From NCBI GenBank assembly GCA_017519405.1, contig JAFWSH010000029.1, forward strand, positions 1-64,000: a DNA stretch of 64,000 nucleotides, read 5' to 3'. The notes under the pieces are model-generated. The model saw nothing but the letters and a program-made list of their open reading frames with translations, was not told the DNA's origin and made no database searches. The translations under genes and the position numbers were made by a program. This DNA is from Clostridia bacterium. Its GTDB lineage: Bacteria > Bacillota > Clostridia > Christensenellales > Aristaeellaceae. This document shows positions 8,261-17,212 of this stretch, piece after piece. Numbering within the stretch: position 1 is the first letter of the stretch; every line of letters begins with the position of its first letter.

Positions 8261-8362
8261 CAAAAAAAGGCCTCCCCCTGCAAGGGGAAGGCAATAGCCG
8301 GCAATCCATCCAAAAGTCTTCCCTCCCGGGGGAAGGTGTCCGTGCCTGCAGGTCCGGAGGAG
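8261..8362 (-). repeat. Hairpin-rich intergenic repeat, family A (copy 1), also likely recN terminator
   Basis: On the minus strand it begins ACCTCCTCCGGACCTGCAGG and continues with the CACCTTCCCC hairpin. A second hairpin (CCTTCCCC / GGGGGAGG) runs into TTTTTTT at the far end. It lies only ten bases after the recN stop codon, so the repeat probably serves as the recN terminator. Confidence 0.7.
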
Positions 8363-8372
8363 GTCGTGCCCG

Positions 8373-10106
8373 TCAGGCGCCGTCCCCCTCCGTCCAGCCC
8401 GCCTTCATCCGGCGGGCGGCGTCGATCATCTCCCGGGCGTGGCGCAGGGCGCTGTCGGTGCTGCCGTCGGCGCCGAAGAGCATCCGGGCCACCTCCGCCA
8501 CCCGCTCCTCCTCCGTCAGGACGCGCACATGGGTGCCGGTGCGCTCCCCGTCGGGGGTTTGGGTCACCTGCTTCTCCACCAGCAGCTGCACGTCCGCCAT
8601 GGCCGCCAGCTGGGGCAGGTGGGTGACGCACAGCACCTGCCGGTGCCGGGCGATGTGGGCCAGCTTCTCCGCCACCGCCTGGGCCACCCGGCCGGAGATG
8701 CCCGTGTCGATCTCGTCGAAGACCATGCAGTCCACCCCGGTGCGGGCGGCCTCCATGTTTTTCAGGGCCAGCATCAGCCGGGAGAGCTCGCCGCCGGAGG
8801 CGATGCGCTGCAGGGGCTTCAGGGGCTCCCCGGGGTTGGGGGAGAGGAGAAACTCCACCTGGTCGTCCCCCACGGGCCGGGGCATGGGCGGCTTCTCCGG
8901 CGCCGGGGCGAAGGCCGCCTCGAACCGGGTCTGGGCCATGCCCAGGTCCCGGAGCTGGGCCACCATCTTCTGTGCGAAATCCCCGGCGATGGCCCGGCGG
9001 GAGGCGCTGAGGGCCCGGGCCAGCTCCCGGTAGCGGTGCAGCAGGGCCCGGTCCTCCGCCGCCAGCCGGGACAGCTCCCCCTCCAGGGAGGCGAAGCTGT
9101 CCCACTCCGCCTGCATCTTTTCCCCAGCGGCAAGCACCGCGGGGATGTCCGGCCCGAAGCGCCGCTCCAGCCGGCTGATGAGCTCCAGCCGGGTCTCCAC
9201 CGCCTCCGCCCGCCGGGGGTCGTAGGCCGCCTCCCCCGTCAGCCGGTCCAGCTCGTAGCCCGCCTCCTCCAGCTCATAGTAGAGGCTGCGCACCCGGGCT
9301 GCCAGCTGCTGATAGGTCTCCCCGTAGGCGGCGATGCCGTCCAGGGCGTCCGCCGCGGGCTTCAGCTTGGCCAGGGCGGGTTCCATGTCCCCCGCCGCGA
9401 TCTGCCCGTAGGCCTCCCGCAGGGCGGCGGCGATCTTCCCGGCGTGGCGCAGGCGCTCCCGCTCCTCCCGGAGCTGCTCCTCCTCCCCGGGCTTCAGGGC
9501 CGCCTTCTTCAGCTCCTCCAGGCTCCGGGCCAGGTCCTCCATCCGGGCCTGCTTCTCCTGGTTCTCCCGCACCAGGCGGGCGTAGCGCCGGTGGCAGCTG
9601 AGGAAGGCCTCGCAGGCGGCGGCGGTGTCCCGGCGGAGGGCCTGGTGGGCCTCGTCCCCGGCGTCGTCCAGGAGGGCCAGGTGATACTGGGGGTCCATGA
9701 GGAAGCGGGTCTCGTGCTGGCCGTGGACGTCCATGAGCAGGTCCGCCACCTCCCGCAGGCCCGACAGGGGCACCACCACGCCGCAGACCCGGCACAGGCT
9801 CCGGCCCCCGGCGGTGATCTCCCGCCACAGGGTCACCCCTCCGTCGCTCTCCAGGCCCTGGGCCGCCAGCCACGCGGCCACCGCCGGGTTTTCCCCCGCG
9901 TCAAAAAGGGCCTCCACCGAGGCCTTCTCCGCGCCGGTGCGGATCAGGCTCCGGTCGCTCCGGGCCCCCAGCACCAGGTTCACCGCGTCCACGATGATGG
10001 ACTTCCCCGCGCCGGTCTCGCCGGTGAGGGTGTGGAGCCCCCGGCGGAAGTCGATGGTCAGCGCCTCAATCAGCGCAATGTTCCGGATGGTCAACTGCTG
10101 CAGCAT
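8373..10106 (-). CDS. recN: DNA repair protein RecN
   Basis: A 577-residue SMC-like ATPase of normal RecN length. Walker A is at about residues 29-36 (GETGAGKS) after the opening MLQQLTIRNIALIE. The middle is a long coiled coil. The C-terminal half carries the signature segment SGGELSRLMLALK, Walker B MVFDEIDTGISG, and the H-loop region LCVTHLPQLA. RecN binds double-strand ends early in recombinational repair and is cytoplasmic. The start is the ATG at 10106, with AGGAGA upstream. It is the last gene of the minus-strand nadK-argR-recN run, an order common in Bacillota. Confidence 0.96.
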   Translation of the reverse strand: MLQQLTIRNIALIEALTIDFRRGLHTLTGETGAGKSIIVDAVNLVLGARSDRSLIRTGAEKASVEALFDAGENPAVAAWLAAQGLESDGGVTLWREITAGGRSLCRVCGVVVPLSGLREVADLLMDVHGQHETRFLMDPQYHLALLDDAGDEAHQALRRDTAAACEAFLSCHRRYARLVRENQEKQARMEDLARSLEELKKAALKPGEEEQLREERERLRHAGKIAAALREAYGQIAAGDMEPALAKLKPAADALDGIAAYGETYQQLAARVRSLYYELEEAGYELDRLTGEAAYDPRRAEAVETRLELISRLERRFGPDIPAVLAAGEKMQAEWDSFASLEGELSRLAAEDRALLHRYRELARALSASRRAIAGDFAQKMVAQLRDLGMAQTRFEAAFAPAPEKPPMPRPVGDDQVEFLLSPNPGEPLKPLQRIASGGELSRLMLALKNMEAARTGVDCMVFDEIDTGISGRVAQAVAEKLAHIARHRQVLCVTHLPQLAAMADVQLLVEKQVTQTPDGERTGTHVRVLTEEERVAEVARMLFGADGSTDSALRHAREMIDAARRMKAGWTEGDGA

Positions 10107-10155
10107 GTCTCTCCTGCTCCAATGCTCCGAATCTGCGGGCCGGAAAAGGGCCCGG

Positions 10156-10605
10156 TCAGGCCATGAAGGCCTCCAGGCGCTCCAGCACCGCCGGGGCGTC
10201 GGTGTCCCGCACCACCACCAGCACCGTGTTGTCCCCCGCCAGGGTGCCCAGCACCTCCGGCCAGGCCAGGGTGTCCAGGGCCTCCGCCGCCACATTGGCC
10301 GAGCCCGACAGGGTCTTGATCACCACCAGGGGCCCGGAGGAGGCCACCGACAGCATGGACTCCTTCAGCATCCGGCGAAGGCGGTCGCTGAGGGAGCGCT
10401 CGTCCCCCACGCTGGTGACATAGCGGTAGCTCCCCCCGGCGAACTGGGCCTTGGTGAGGTGCAGCTCCCGGATGTCCCGGGAGATGGTGGCCTGGGTCAC
10501 CTGGACGCCCCGCTTCTCCAGGGCCGCCACCAGCGCCTCCTGGGTCCCGATCTCCCCCCGGTTCACCAGCTCCAGGATCAGGCTGTGCCGCTGTGCTTTG
10601 TTCAT
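10156..10605 (-). CDS. argR: Arginine repressor ArgR
   Basis: 149 residues, the usual ArgR length. The N-terminal winged helix (about 1-70) contains VTQATISRDIRELHL. The C-terminal arginine-binding and hexamerisation domain contains GTLAGDNTVLVVVRDTDA, whose GD pair contacts arginine. It represses arginine biosynthesis and may activate catabolism when arginine is high. The start MNKAQRHS is preferred to upstream in-frame codons because it matches the family N-terminus and follows AAGCGAGGAGAC. It lies between nadK and recN on the same strand. No arginine genes are in the window. Confidence 0.96.
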   Translation of the reverse strand: MNKAQRHSLILELVNRGEIGTQEALVAALEKRGVQVTQATISRDIRELHLTKAQFAGGSYRYVTSVGDERSLSDRLRRMLKESMLSVASSGPLVVIKTLSGSANVAAEALDTLAWPEVLGTLAGDNTVLVVVRDTDAPAVLERLEAFMA

Positions 10606-10643
10606 CTTGTCTCCTCGCTTCCTCGGGCCGTCCTGCCCTGTCC

Positions 10644-11444
10644 TCACCGGGTCCACTCCGACAGCTTCCGGTGCACCACGTCAAAGAAATCCTGCTGTCC
10701 CATGCGGATGAAGCGCACCCGGCGGGGGCTGCGGCGGATCTCCACCCGGTCCCCGGCGTGGAGGAGGGCGCAGTCCTCCCCGTCCACCTGCAGCGAGGCG
10801 GTGGAGGGCTCCCCGGGATCCAGCCGCAGGGACACCACCGCGCCCCCGGGCACCACCTGGGGCCGGTGCTGCAGGCTGTGGGCGCAGATGGGGGTGAGGA
10901 TCATGCAGTCCACCCCCGGGGCCACAATGGGCCCGCCGGCGGAGAGGGAGTAGCCCGTGGAGCCCGTGGGGGTGGCCACCACCAGGCCGTCCGCCCGGCA
11001 GGTCCCCGCAGGACACCCGTCCACCACCGCCTGCACCCGGATCAGCCGGGGATAGCCGCCCCGGCTCACCACCACGTCGTTCAGGGCCTCCCGGGCCACG
11101 TCCCCGGCCCTCACCGACAGCAGCGGCCGCTCCTCCAGGCTGTAGTCCCCCGCCAGCAGCGCCGCGAGGGCCTCCTCCATCCCCGCGGCCTCCACCTCCG
11201 CCAGGAAGCCCACCTGGCCCAGGTTGATCCCCAGCAGGGGCACGTCCAGCCGCACCGCCGCCCGGGCCGCCCACAGCACCGTGCCGTCGCCCCCCAGGGC
11301 CACCAGGGCCTCCGGCCGCTCCGCTCCCGGCGCCTCCACGTCCCGGCTGTATACGACCCCCCGGGCCGCCAGGAAAGCCTCCGCCCGCCGGGCCGCCGCC
11401 TGGGCCCGGGGCGCAGGCGAGGCCAGGATCCCCACGCAATGCAT
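10644..11444 (-). CDS. nadK: NAD kinase
   Basis: 266 residues with the family signature GGDGT at 51-55, the loop GINLGQVGFL near 72-81 and the conserved TPTGSTGYSLSAGGP. It phosphorylates NAD to NADP using ATP, in the cytoplasm. The ATG at 11444 is chosen because AGAGGGGGG lies just upstream; an earlier in-frame ATG at 11465 has no ribosome site. It heads the nadK-argR-recN run and has a clear promoter at 11472-11500. Confidence 0.95.
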   Translation of the reverse strand: MHCVGILASPAPRAQAAARRAEAFLAARGVVYSRDVEAPGAERPEALVALGGDGTVLWAARAAVRLDVPLLGINLGQVGFLAEVEAAGMEEALAALLAGDYSLEERPLLSVRAGDVAREALNDVVVSRGGYPRLIRVQAVVDGCPAGTCRADGLVVATPTGSTGYSLSAGGPIVAPGVDCMILTPICAHSLQHRPQVVPGGAVVSLRLDPGEPSTASLQVDGEDCALLHAGDRVEIRRSPRRVRFIRMGQQDFFDVVHRKLSEWTR

Positions 11445-11471
11445 GTCCGCACCCCCCTCTGACATGCATAA

Positions 11472-11500
11472 ATAATAGCATACATTGTATAACAATGCAA
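11472..11500 (-). promoter_or_regulatory. Promoter of nadK-argR-recN, with internal palindrome
   Basis: On the minus strand, TTGCAT (11500-11495), a 17-bp spacer and TATTAT (11477-11472). The spacer contains a perfect inverted repeat CATTGT-ATA-ACAATG at 11483-11497, well placed to act as an operator. The region is the only AT-rich stretch between this operon and the divergent gene at 11674. Confidence 0.75.
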
Positions 11501-11673
11501 GCGCCGGAGGCGGGGACCGCAAGGGGAGAGAAGGGGGAAGCAGGCGGGGCGGGGCTCCGGGGCGGCGGAAAGCGAAAAACGAGAAAAAAACAAGGGTTTC
11601 CCCGGCGGGTGAAGAATGAGAGAGAAAGGCCGCCCGACGGCCCATTTTTCAGCATCGGCAAAGGAGAAAGCAC

Positions 11674-13956
11674 ATGATCAGGCTTTACGATACCCCCGTC
11701 TGGCTGGTGAACGGCCGGGACCTGTATACAGACCCCCTGGAGATGCAGCACAAGACCGGCCTCACCCCGGACCGGAAGGCGGCGGAGGAGGCCACCATGG
11801 CCTGGAGCATCCTGGCGGCCCACAACACCTCCGGCGACATGGAGAACCTGCGCCTGCGCTTTGACTCCATGACCAGCCACGACATCACCTATGTGGGCAT
11901 CATCCAGACGGCCCGGGCCTCGGGCATGACCCGCTTTCCCCTGCCCTATGTGCTCACCAACTGCCACAACTCCCTGTGCGCCGTGGGGGGCACCATCAAC
12001 GAGGACGACCACAAGTTCGCCCTCTCCGCCGCGGTGAAGTACGGCGGCATCTACGTCCCCGCCAACCTGGCCAACATCCACAGCTACAACCGGGAGACCA
12101 TGGCGGGCTGCGGGCGGATGATCCTGGGCTCCGACTCCCACACCCGCTACGGCGCCATCGGCACCATGGCCGTGGGGGAGGGCGGCGGCGAGCTGGCCAA
12201 GCAGCTGGTGGGCCGGACCTACGACTTTCGCCGGCCCGGTGTCGTAGCCGTCTACCTGAAAGGAAAACCCAGGCCCGGGGTGGGCCCCCACGACGTGGCC
12301 CTGTCCATTGTGGGCGCGGTCTACAAGAACGGCTATGTGAAGAACAAGGTGATGGAGTTCGTGGGCCCGGGGATCGCGGAGCTGTCCATGGAGTACCGCA
12401 ACGCCGTGGACGTGATGACCACCGAGACCACCTGCTGGTCCTCCATCTGGGAGACGGACGAGAAGACCCGGGAATACCTGACCCTCCACGGCCGCCCGGA
12501 GGCTTTTTCGCCCTTGCACCCGGGGGAGTTGGCTTACTATGATGGGTGCATCGAGGTGGACCTCTCCGCGGTGGAGTGCGCCATCGCCCTGCCCATGCAC
12601 CCCTCCAACGTGTTCAGCATCCGGGAGCTGAAGGCCAACGCCGCGGACATCCTCCATGAGGCGGAGGAGGCGGCCAACCGCCAGCTGAAGGGCGTGCGGA
12701 TGGACCTGATGAGCAAGCTCCAGCCCGACGGCAGCATCCGGGTGGAGCAGGGGGAGATCGCGGGCTGCGCCGGCGGCACTTACGAGAACATCCTGGCGGC
12801 GGCGGACATCCTCCGGGGCCGCAGCTGCGGCAACGGCGCCTTCTCCCTGTCGGTGTACCCCGGCTCCATGCCCGCCCTGGCCCAGCTGCTGCGCAACGGC
12901 GCGGCGGCGGACCTGGTGAGCGCCGGCGTCATCCTCCGGGAGTGCTTCTGCGGCCCCTGCTTCGGCGCCGGGGACTGCCCCGCCAACGGGGAGCTCTCCA
13001 TCCGCCACACCACCCGGAACTTCCCCAACCGGGAGGGCTCCAAGCCCGGGGAGGGCCAGCTGGCGGCGGTGGCCCTCATGGACGCCCGCTCCATCGCGGC
13101 CACGGCGGCCAACGGCGGACGCCTCACCGCGGCCACGGAGCTGGAGGTGGACTATACCGAGCCGGACTACCGCTACGACGGCGGCATCTACGAGAAGCGG
13201 GTCTACAACGGCTGGGGCCGGCCGGAGCCGGAGCACGGGCTGCGCTTCGGGCCCAACATCAAGGACTGGCCGCAGATGCCCGCCCTGACGGAGGACCTGC
13301 TGGTGAAGCTGTGCGCCTACATCGACGACCCGGTGACCACCACCGACGAGCTGATCCCCTCCGGCGAGACCTCCGCCTACCGCTCCAACCCGGAGCGCCT
13401 GTCGGAGTTCGCCCTGTCCCGCCGCTGCCCGGACTACGTGCCCCGGAGCAAGGAGGTCCGGGCCATGGAGCGCGCCCGGGTGGCGGAGGGCAAGCTGTCG
13501 GAGGAGGTGCTCTCCGTCTGTGTGGACCTGAGGCAGGCCGGGATTCCCGTGGATCCCCTCCACACGGACCTGGGCTCCGCCATCTACGCCAACATGCCCG
13601 GGGACGGCTCCGCCCGGGAGCAGGCCGCCTCCTGCCAGCGGGTGATGGGCGGCAGCGCCAACTTCGCCCGGCAGTACGCCACCAAGCGCTACCGCTCCAA
13701 CTGCATCAACTGGGGCATGACCCCCTTCCTGGTGGAGGACCCGTCGGTGTTTGCCCTGGGGGACTGGGTGTTCATCCCCGGCCTGCGCAGCGCGGTGCTG
13801 GAGAACCGGGAGGGCATCGACGCCTACGCCGTGAAGGCCGACGGCACCGTGACCCCCTTCAAGGTGAGCATCGGTCCCCTCACGGAGCCGGAGCGGCAGA
13901 TCCTGGCGGAGGGCTGCCTCATCAACTACTACCGGGCCGGCGGAGGGGAAAAATAA
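11674..13956 (+). CDS. Aconitase-superfamily hydratase, YbhJ-like
   Basis: A 760-residue cytoplasmic protein of the aconitase / isopropylmalate dehydratase superfamily, most like the uncharacterised hydratase YbhJ of Escherichia coli. It has the substrate-site block GSDSHTRYGAIGTMAVGEGG near 150-170, the cluster cysteines in ECFCGPCFGAGDC near 420, an earlier conserved Cys in TNCHNSLCAVGG, and a C-terminal swivel domain beginning near 590. It should bind a 4Fe-4S cluster and dehydrate/rehydrate a hydroxy acid. The true substrate of this subgroup is not established. No other TCA or leucine genes flank it. A short stem followed by ATTTTT at about 11629-11650 could attenuate it. Confidence 0.85.
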   Translation: MIRLYDTPVWLVNGRDLYTDPLEMQHKTGLTPDRKAAEEATMAWSILAAHNTSGDMENLRLRFDSMTSHDITYVGIIQTARASGMTRFPLPYVLTNCHNSLCAVGGTINEDDHKFALSAAVKYGGIYVPANLANIHSYNRETMAGCGRMILGSDSHTRYGAIGTMAVGEGGGELAKQLVGRTYDFRRPGVVAVYLKGKPRPGVGPHDVALSIVGAVYKNGYVKNKVMEFVGPGIAELSMEYRNAVDVMTTETTCWSSIWETDEKTREYLTLHGRPEAFSPLHPGELAYYDGCIEVDLSAVECAIALPMHPSNVFSIRELKANAADILHEAEEAANRQLKGVRMDLMSKLQPDGSIRVEQGEIAGCAGGTYENILAAADILRGRSCGNGAFSLSVYPGSMPALAQLLRNGAAADLVSAGVILRECFCGPCFGAGDCPANGELSIRHTTRNFPNREGSKPGEGQLAAVALMDARSIAATAANGGRLTAATELEVDYTEPDYRYDGGIYEKRVYNGWGRPEPEHGLRFGPNIKDWPQMPALTEDLLVKLCAYIDDPVTTTDELIPSGETSAYRSNPERLSEFALSRRCPDYVPRSKEVRAMERARVAEGKLSEEVLSVCVDLRQAGIPVDPLHTDLGSAIYANMPGDGSAREQAASCQRVMGGSANFARQYATKRYRSNCINWGMTPFLVEDPSVFALGDWVFIPGLRSAVLENREGIDAYAVKADGTVTPFKVSIGPLTEPERQILAEGCLINYYRAGGGEK

Positions 13957-13976
13957 CCGCCCCCTCCCCCCTGTGA

Positions 13977-14005
13977 TTGCCCATCGGGCGGAATCGTGCT
14001 ATACT
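13977..14005 (+). promoter_or_regulatory. Promoter of azlCD
   Basis: TTGCCC at 13977-13982, a 17-bp spacer and TATACT at 14000-14005, in the short gap after the hydratase gene. Confidence 0.7.
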
Positions 14006-14050
14006 GGGACGGTTCCGCTTTTTCAACCCCACAGAAAGGGGCATTGTCCC

Positions 14051-14776
14051 ATGCAGCGCGGATTATTCCTCCGGGGACTGAGACACGGGGTCCCCATCGC
14101 CCTGGGCTATCTGTCCGTGGCATTCGCCTTCGGCATCACGGCCACCCGGGCGGGGCTGAACCCCCTCCAGGCCCTGCTGATCTCCATGACCAACGTCACC
14201 AGCGCCGGCCAGCTGGCGGGGGTGGAGCTCATGGCCGCCGGGGCGGGCCTCACGGAGATGGCCCTCACCCAGCTGACCATCAACCTGCGCTACGCCCTCA
14301 TGTCCATCTCCCTCTCCCAGCGCCTGGACGGCTCCATGGGCACCCTCCAGCGGATGATCTTCGCCTTCTGCAACACGGACGAGATCTTCGCCGTGGCCAG
14401 TGCCCAGCCGGAGAGGCTGAACAAGGCCTACTGCTACGGGCTGATGCTGGGGCCCTGGGCGGGGTGGTCCCTGGGCACAGTGCTGGGGGCGGCGGCGGGC
14501 TCCCTGCTGCCGGCGTTTTTCCGCATCTCCCTGGGCATCGCCATCTACGGCATGTTCCTGGCCATCATCCTGCCCCCCAGCCGGAAGAGCCGGGCGGTGC
14601 GGGTGGTGGTGCTGCTCTCCGCCGCCCTGGCGGTGGCCTTCCGCTATGTGCCGGGGCTGAATCAGGTGCCGGCGGGGTATGTGATCATCTGCTGCGCGGT
14701 GGCCGCCGCCTGCGTGGGCGCCTGGCGCTTCCCCGTGGCGGAGGAGCCGGAGGGAGAGGAGGCGCCCCAGGCATGA
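14051..14776 (+). CDS. azlC: Branched-chain amino acid exporter, large subunit AzlC
   Basis: A 241-residue integral membrane protein of the AzlC family. The N-terminus LRHGVPIALGYLSVAFAFGI and the block LLISMTNVTSAGQLAGVELM are family hallmarks, and I count five or six hydrophobic spans. With AzlD it forms the LIV-E type exporter for valine, leucine and isoleucine or their analogues. The start at 14051 (MQRGLFLRG) is preferred because earlier in-frame codons run through the promoter. Its stop codon overlaps the azlD start by four bases (ATGA), showing translational coupling. Confidence 0.92.
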   Translation: MQRGLFLRGLRHGVPIALGYLSVAFAFGITATRAGLNPLQALLISMTNVTSAGQLAGVELMAAGAGLTEMALTQLTINLRYALMSISLSQRLDGSMGTLQRMIFAFCNTDEIFAVASAQPERLNKAYCYGLMLGPWAGWSLGTVLGAAAGSLLPAFFRISLGIAIYGMFLAIILPPSRKSRAVRVVVLLSAALAVAFRYVPGLNQVPAGYVIICCAVAAACVGAWRFPVAEEPEGEEAPQA

Positions 14777-15129
14777 GCTGGTCTGTCTACGTGCCCTACC
14801 TGCTGGTGATGGCCCTCATCACCTACCTGGTGCGGATGCTCCCCCTGACCATCTTCCGCAAGCCCATCCGCAGCCGGTTTTTCCGCTCCTTCCTGCACTA
14901 TGTGCCCTACGCGGTGCTCTCCGCCATGACCATCCCCGGGGTGCTGTATTCCACGGGCTATGAACCCGGTGGGGACGTGCGGCTGCTGGTGTGCGCCGTG
15001 GCGGGGCTGGCGGTGGCGGTGCCCCTGGCCTGGCGGGGGAAGAGCCTCCTCACGGTGGCCGTGGCGGCCTGCCTGGGGGTGGCGGCGGCCCTGGGGCTCT
15101 TCCTGCTGACGGGGCAGATGAATCTCTGA
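14773..15129 (+). CDS. azlD: Branched-chain amino acid exporter, small subunit AzlD
   Basis: A 118-residue protein with four hydrophobic spans, typical of AzlD. The conserved features are the N-terminal ALITYLVRMLPLTIFRK and the second-helix block LHYVPYAVLSAMTIPGVLY. It is the small partner of AzlC in amino acid export. It overlaps azlC by four bases and depends on the promoter before azlC. Confidence 0.93.
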   Translation: MSWSVYVPYLLVMALITYLVRMLPLTIFRKPIRSRFFRSFLHYVPYAVLSAMTIPGVLYSTGYEPGGDVRLLVCAVAGLAVAVPLAWRGKSLLTVAVAACLGVAAALGLFLLTGQMNL

Positions 15130-15147
15130 TTACACGAGGTGAGCGAT

Positions 15148-16158
15148 ATGAGAATCCTGGGTCTGGAGACCTCCTGCGACGAGACCGCCGCGGCGGTGGT
15201 GGAGGACGGGCGCCGCATCCTGTCCAGCGTGGTGTTCAGCCAGATCGACCTCCACGCCCTCTACGGCGGGGTGGTGCCGGAGATCGCCAGCCGGGCCCAT
15301 GTGGAGGCCTGCGACCGGGTGATCGACGAGGCCCTGCGCCAGGCGGGGCTGACCTTTGACGATGTGGATGCCCTGGCGGTGACCTACGGCCCCGGGCTGG
15401 TGGGCGCCCTCCTCACCGGCGTCAGCTGCATGAAGGGCCTCTCCTACGCCCTGGGGAAACCCCTGATCCCCGTGAACCACATCGAGGGCCACATCGCCGC
15501 CAACTTTCTCACCCACCCGGACCTGGCGCCGCCCTTCCTGTGCCTGGTGGTCTCCGGCGGCCACAGCCACCTGGTGTACCTGCCGGACTACGCCCGCTAT
15601 GAGCTCCTGGGCCAGACCCGGGACGACGCGGCGGGGGAGGCCTTCGACAAGGCGGCCCGGGTGCTGGGCCTGCCCTACCCCGGCGGCCCCCGGCTGGACG
15701 CCCTGGCGGAGTCGGGGGATCCCCACTTCCTGCACCTGCCCGAGCCCCGGGTGGAGGGCCGCTACGATTACTCCTTCTCCGGCATGAAGACCGCCTTCCT
15801 CAACGCGGTGAACCAGCTGGAGATGCGGGGGGAGGGCGGCGAAAAACTCCCCAAGGCGGACCTGGCGGCCTCCTTCCGCCACGCCGTGGTGGAGTCCCTG
15901 GTGGGCAAGGCCATGCTGGCCGCCAAGGAGAAAAAGGTGGAAAAACTGGCCATGGCGGGGGGCGTCTCCGCCAACCGGGAGCTCCGCCGGCGGATGGCGG
16001 AGGAGTGCGAAAAGGCGGGCATCCCCCTCTACATGCCCCGGCTGGAGCTGTGCGGGGACAACGGCGCCATGATCGCCTCCGCAGCGTACTGGCGGTATCA
16101 GCGCGGGGAGACCGCGGACCTGACCCTGAACGCGGTGCCGGGGCTGCGGCTGGTGTGA
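15148..16158 (+). CDS. tsaD: tRNA N6-adenosine threonylcarbamoyltransferase TsaD
   Basis: 336 residues, the normal length. It opens MRILGLETSCDETAAAVVED, has the metal-binding HIEGH at 111-115, the ASKHA-type nucleotide loops (LVVSGGHSHLVY, GEAFDKAARVLGLPYPGGP) and the C-terminal GGVSANRELRRRM. With TsaB, TsaC and TsaE it makes t6A at position 37 of ANN-decoding tRNAs. The ATG at 15148 matches the family N-terminus and follows CGAGGTGAG; a GTG three codons upstream overlaps that ribosome site. The tsaB, tsaC and tsaE genes are not in the window. Confidence 0.97.
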   Translation: MRILGLETSCDETAAAVVEDGRRILSSVVFSQIDLHALYGGVVPEIASRAHVEACDRVIDEALRQAGLTFDDVDALAVTYGPGLVGALLTGVSCMKGLSYALGKPLIPVNHIEGHIAANFLTHPDLAPPFLCLVVSGGHSHLVYLPDYARYELLGQTRDDAAGEAFDKAARVLGLPYPGGPRLDALAESGDPHFLHLPEPRVEGRYDYSFSGMKTAFLNAVNQLEMRGEGGEKLPKADLAASFRHAVVESLVGKAMLAAKEKKVEKLAMAGGVSANRELRRRMAEECEKAGIPLYMPRLELCGDNGAMIASAAYWRYQRGETADLTLNAVPGLRLV

Positions 16159-16194
16159 GGCGCAGCCCACAAAATACGACAGGAGGCAATATCC

Positions 16195-16641
16195 ATGATT
16201 CGGGAGAATGACCGGAACCGGGAGTGGCTCCGTTCCCTGAAGTTCACCCTGTTCTCCATCTCCGCCGGCGTGATCCAGCTGGCCTCGGCGGCCCTGTTCA
16301 AGGAGGTCCTGGGCTGGCCGGCCTGGCTGAGCTACCTGCTGTCCCTGGTGCTCAGCGTGGTGTGGAACTTCACGGTGAACCGGAAGTACACCTTCCGCAG
16401 CGACTACGACCTGAAGAAGAGCATGCTCCTCACGGGGCTGTTCTACCTGGTGTTCACCCCCCTGAGCACCTGGTGGGTGGCGGCCCTCACGGGGGAGAAC
16501 CCCTTCACCGGCGCCAAGGGGGACGAGGCCTCCATGGGCTACTGGGCGGTGCAGATCGGCACCATGCTGGTGAACTTCGTGCTGGAGTTCCTCTGGCAGC
16601 GCTTTGTGGTCTACCGGGACCGGGTGGACACGGTGAAATGA
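16195..16641 (+). CDS. GtrA-like membrane protein
   Basis: A 148-residue protein with four predicted membrane spans and the GtrA signature VVWNFTVNRKYTF between spans two and three. A conserved LWQRFVVYRD ends the last span. Family members are thought to help move polyprenyl-linked sugars across the membrane or to assist surface glycosylation. No dedicated glycosyltransferase adjoins it, so the partner is unknown. The start ATG at 16195 follows GACAGGAGGC. It ends four bases into a possible start of the next gene. Confidence 0.88.
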   Translation: MIRENDRNREWLRSLKFTLFSISAGVIQLASAALFKEVLGWPAWLSYLLSLVLSVVWNFTVNRKYTFRSDYDLKKSMLLTGLFYLVFTPLSTWWVAALTGENPFTGAKGDEASMGYWAVQIGTMLVNFVLEFLWQRFVVYRDRVDTVK

Positions 16642-16655
16642 CGGGAGGGATCGTC

Positions 16656-17021
16656 ATGGAGCTGCAGCGGCTGGACACGCCCCTCACCGTCTGCAAGGTG
16701 GCGGACCTGCGGGACGTGCCCCTGGAGGGGGAGCTGTTCTTCCTGGCCCGGACGGAGGAGGAGCTGTCCCTGGTGTGCCCCACCCGGGACACCCCGGCGA
16801 ACACCCTCGCCCGGGAGGACGGCTGGCGGGGCCTGCGGGTCCGGGGGGTGCTGGATTTCGCCCTGGTGGGCATCCTGGCCCGGCTCTCCGGCGTCCTGGC
16901 GGAGGCGGGGATCTCTATCTTCGCCGTCTCCACCTTCAACACGGACTACCTCCTGGTGCGGGAGAACCAGTTTGACCGGGCCCTGGCCGCCCTGGCGGCG
17001 GCGGGGTATGCCATTGTTTGA
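16656..17021 (+). CDS. ACT-domain protein (CASTOR/ACT_7-like)
   Basis: A 121-residue cytoplasmic protein with two ACT-like halves. The second carries RVRGVLDFALVGILARLSGV and LAEAGISIFAVSTFNTDYLL, the hallmark of the CASTOR/ACT_7 family. These proteins bind amino acids, but most bacterial members have no assigned task. The ATG at 16656 is preferred because GGGAGGG precedes it by six bases; an in-frame ATG at 16638 overlaps the GtrA stop codon. It is probably co-transcribed with the GtrA-like gene. Confidence 0.85.
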   Translation: MELQRLDTPLTVCKVADLRDVPLEGELFFLARTEEELSLVCPTRDTPANTLAREDGWRGLRVRGVLDFALVGILARLSGVLAEAGISIFAVSTFNTDYLLVRENQFDRALAALAAAGYAIV

Positions 17022-17053
17022 ATCATCATCCCAAAGAAAAAGAGGAACAGCCC

Positions 17054-17212
17054 ATGACCTGCCGGGACTCCAGGACCAAATCCGCCCCGGCCGTCACCCT
17101 GATTTGCCTCTTCGTGAGCATCCCCATGGCCGACCGGCGCCAGTCCGCCAGGCCGGGCTGCGAGGCCTGCCGCCGGGAGACCCGGACGCTGCTGCCCCTC
17201 CGGCGGCGGTGA
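17054..17212 (+). CDS. Possible 52-residue small protein, doubtful
   Basis: An ATG behind AAGAGGAACAG opens a reading frame of 52 residues rich in Arg, Ser and Cys (MTCRDSRTKS at the start, LLPLRRR at the end). No family is recognised, and no signal or membrane segment is clear. It stops where a family A repeat begins. It may equally be a chance frame in G+C-rich spacer. Confidence 0.2.
   Translation: MTCRDSRTKSAPAVTLICLFVSIPMADRRQSARPGCEACRRETRTLLPLRRR

Noticed and set aside
3887-8263. Minus-strand frame of over 1400 codons opposite the large surface-protein gene
   Set aside because: It is a by-product of strong G/C bias at third codon positions of the real gene; it is rich in Gly, His, Val and Leu without domain pattern, signal or ribosome site.
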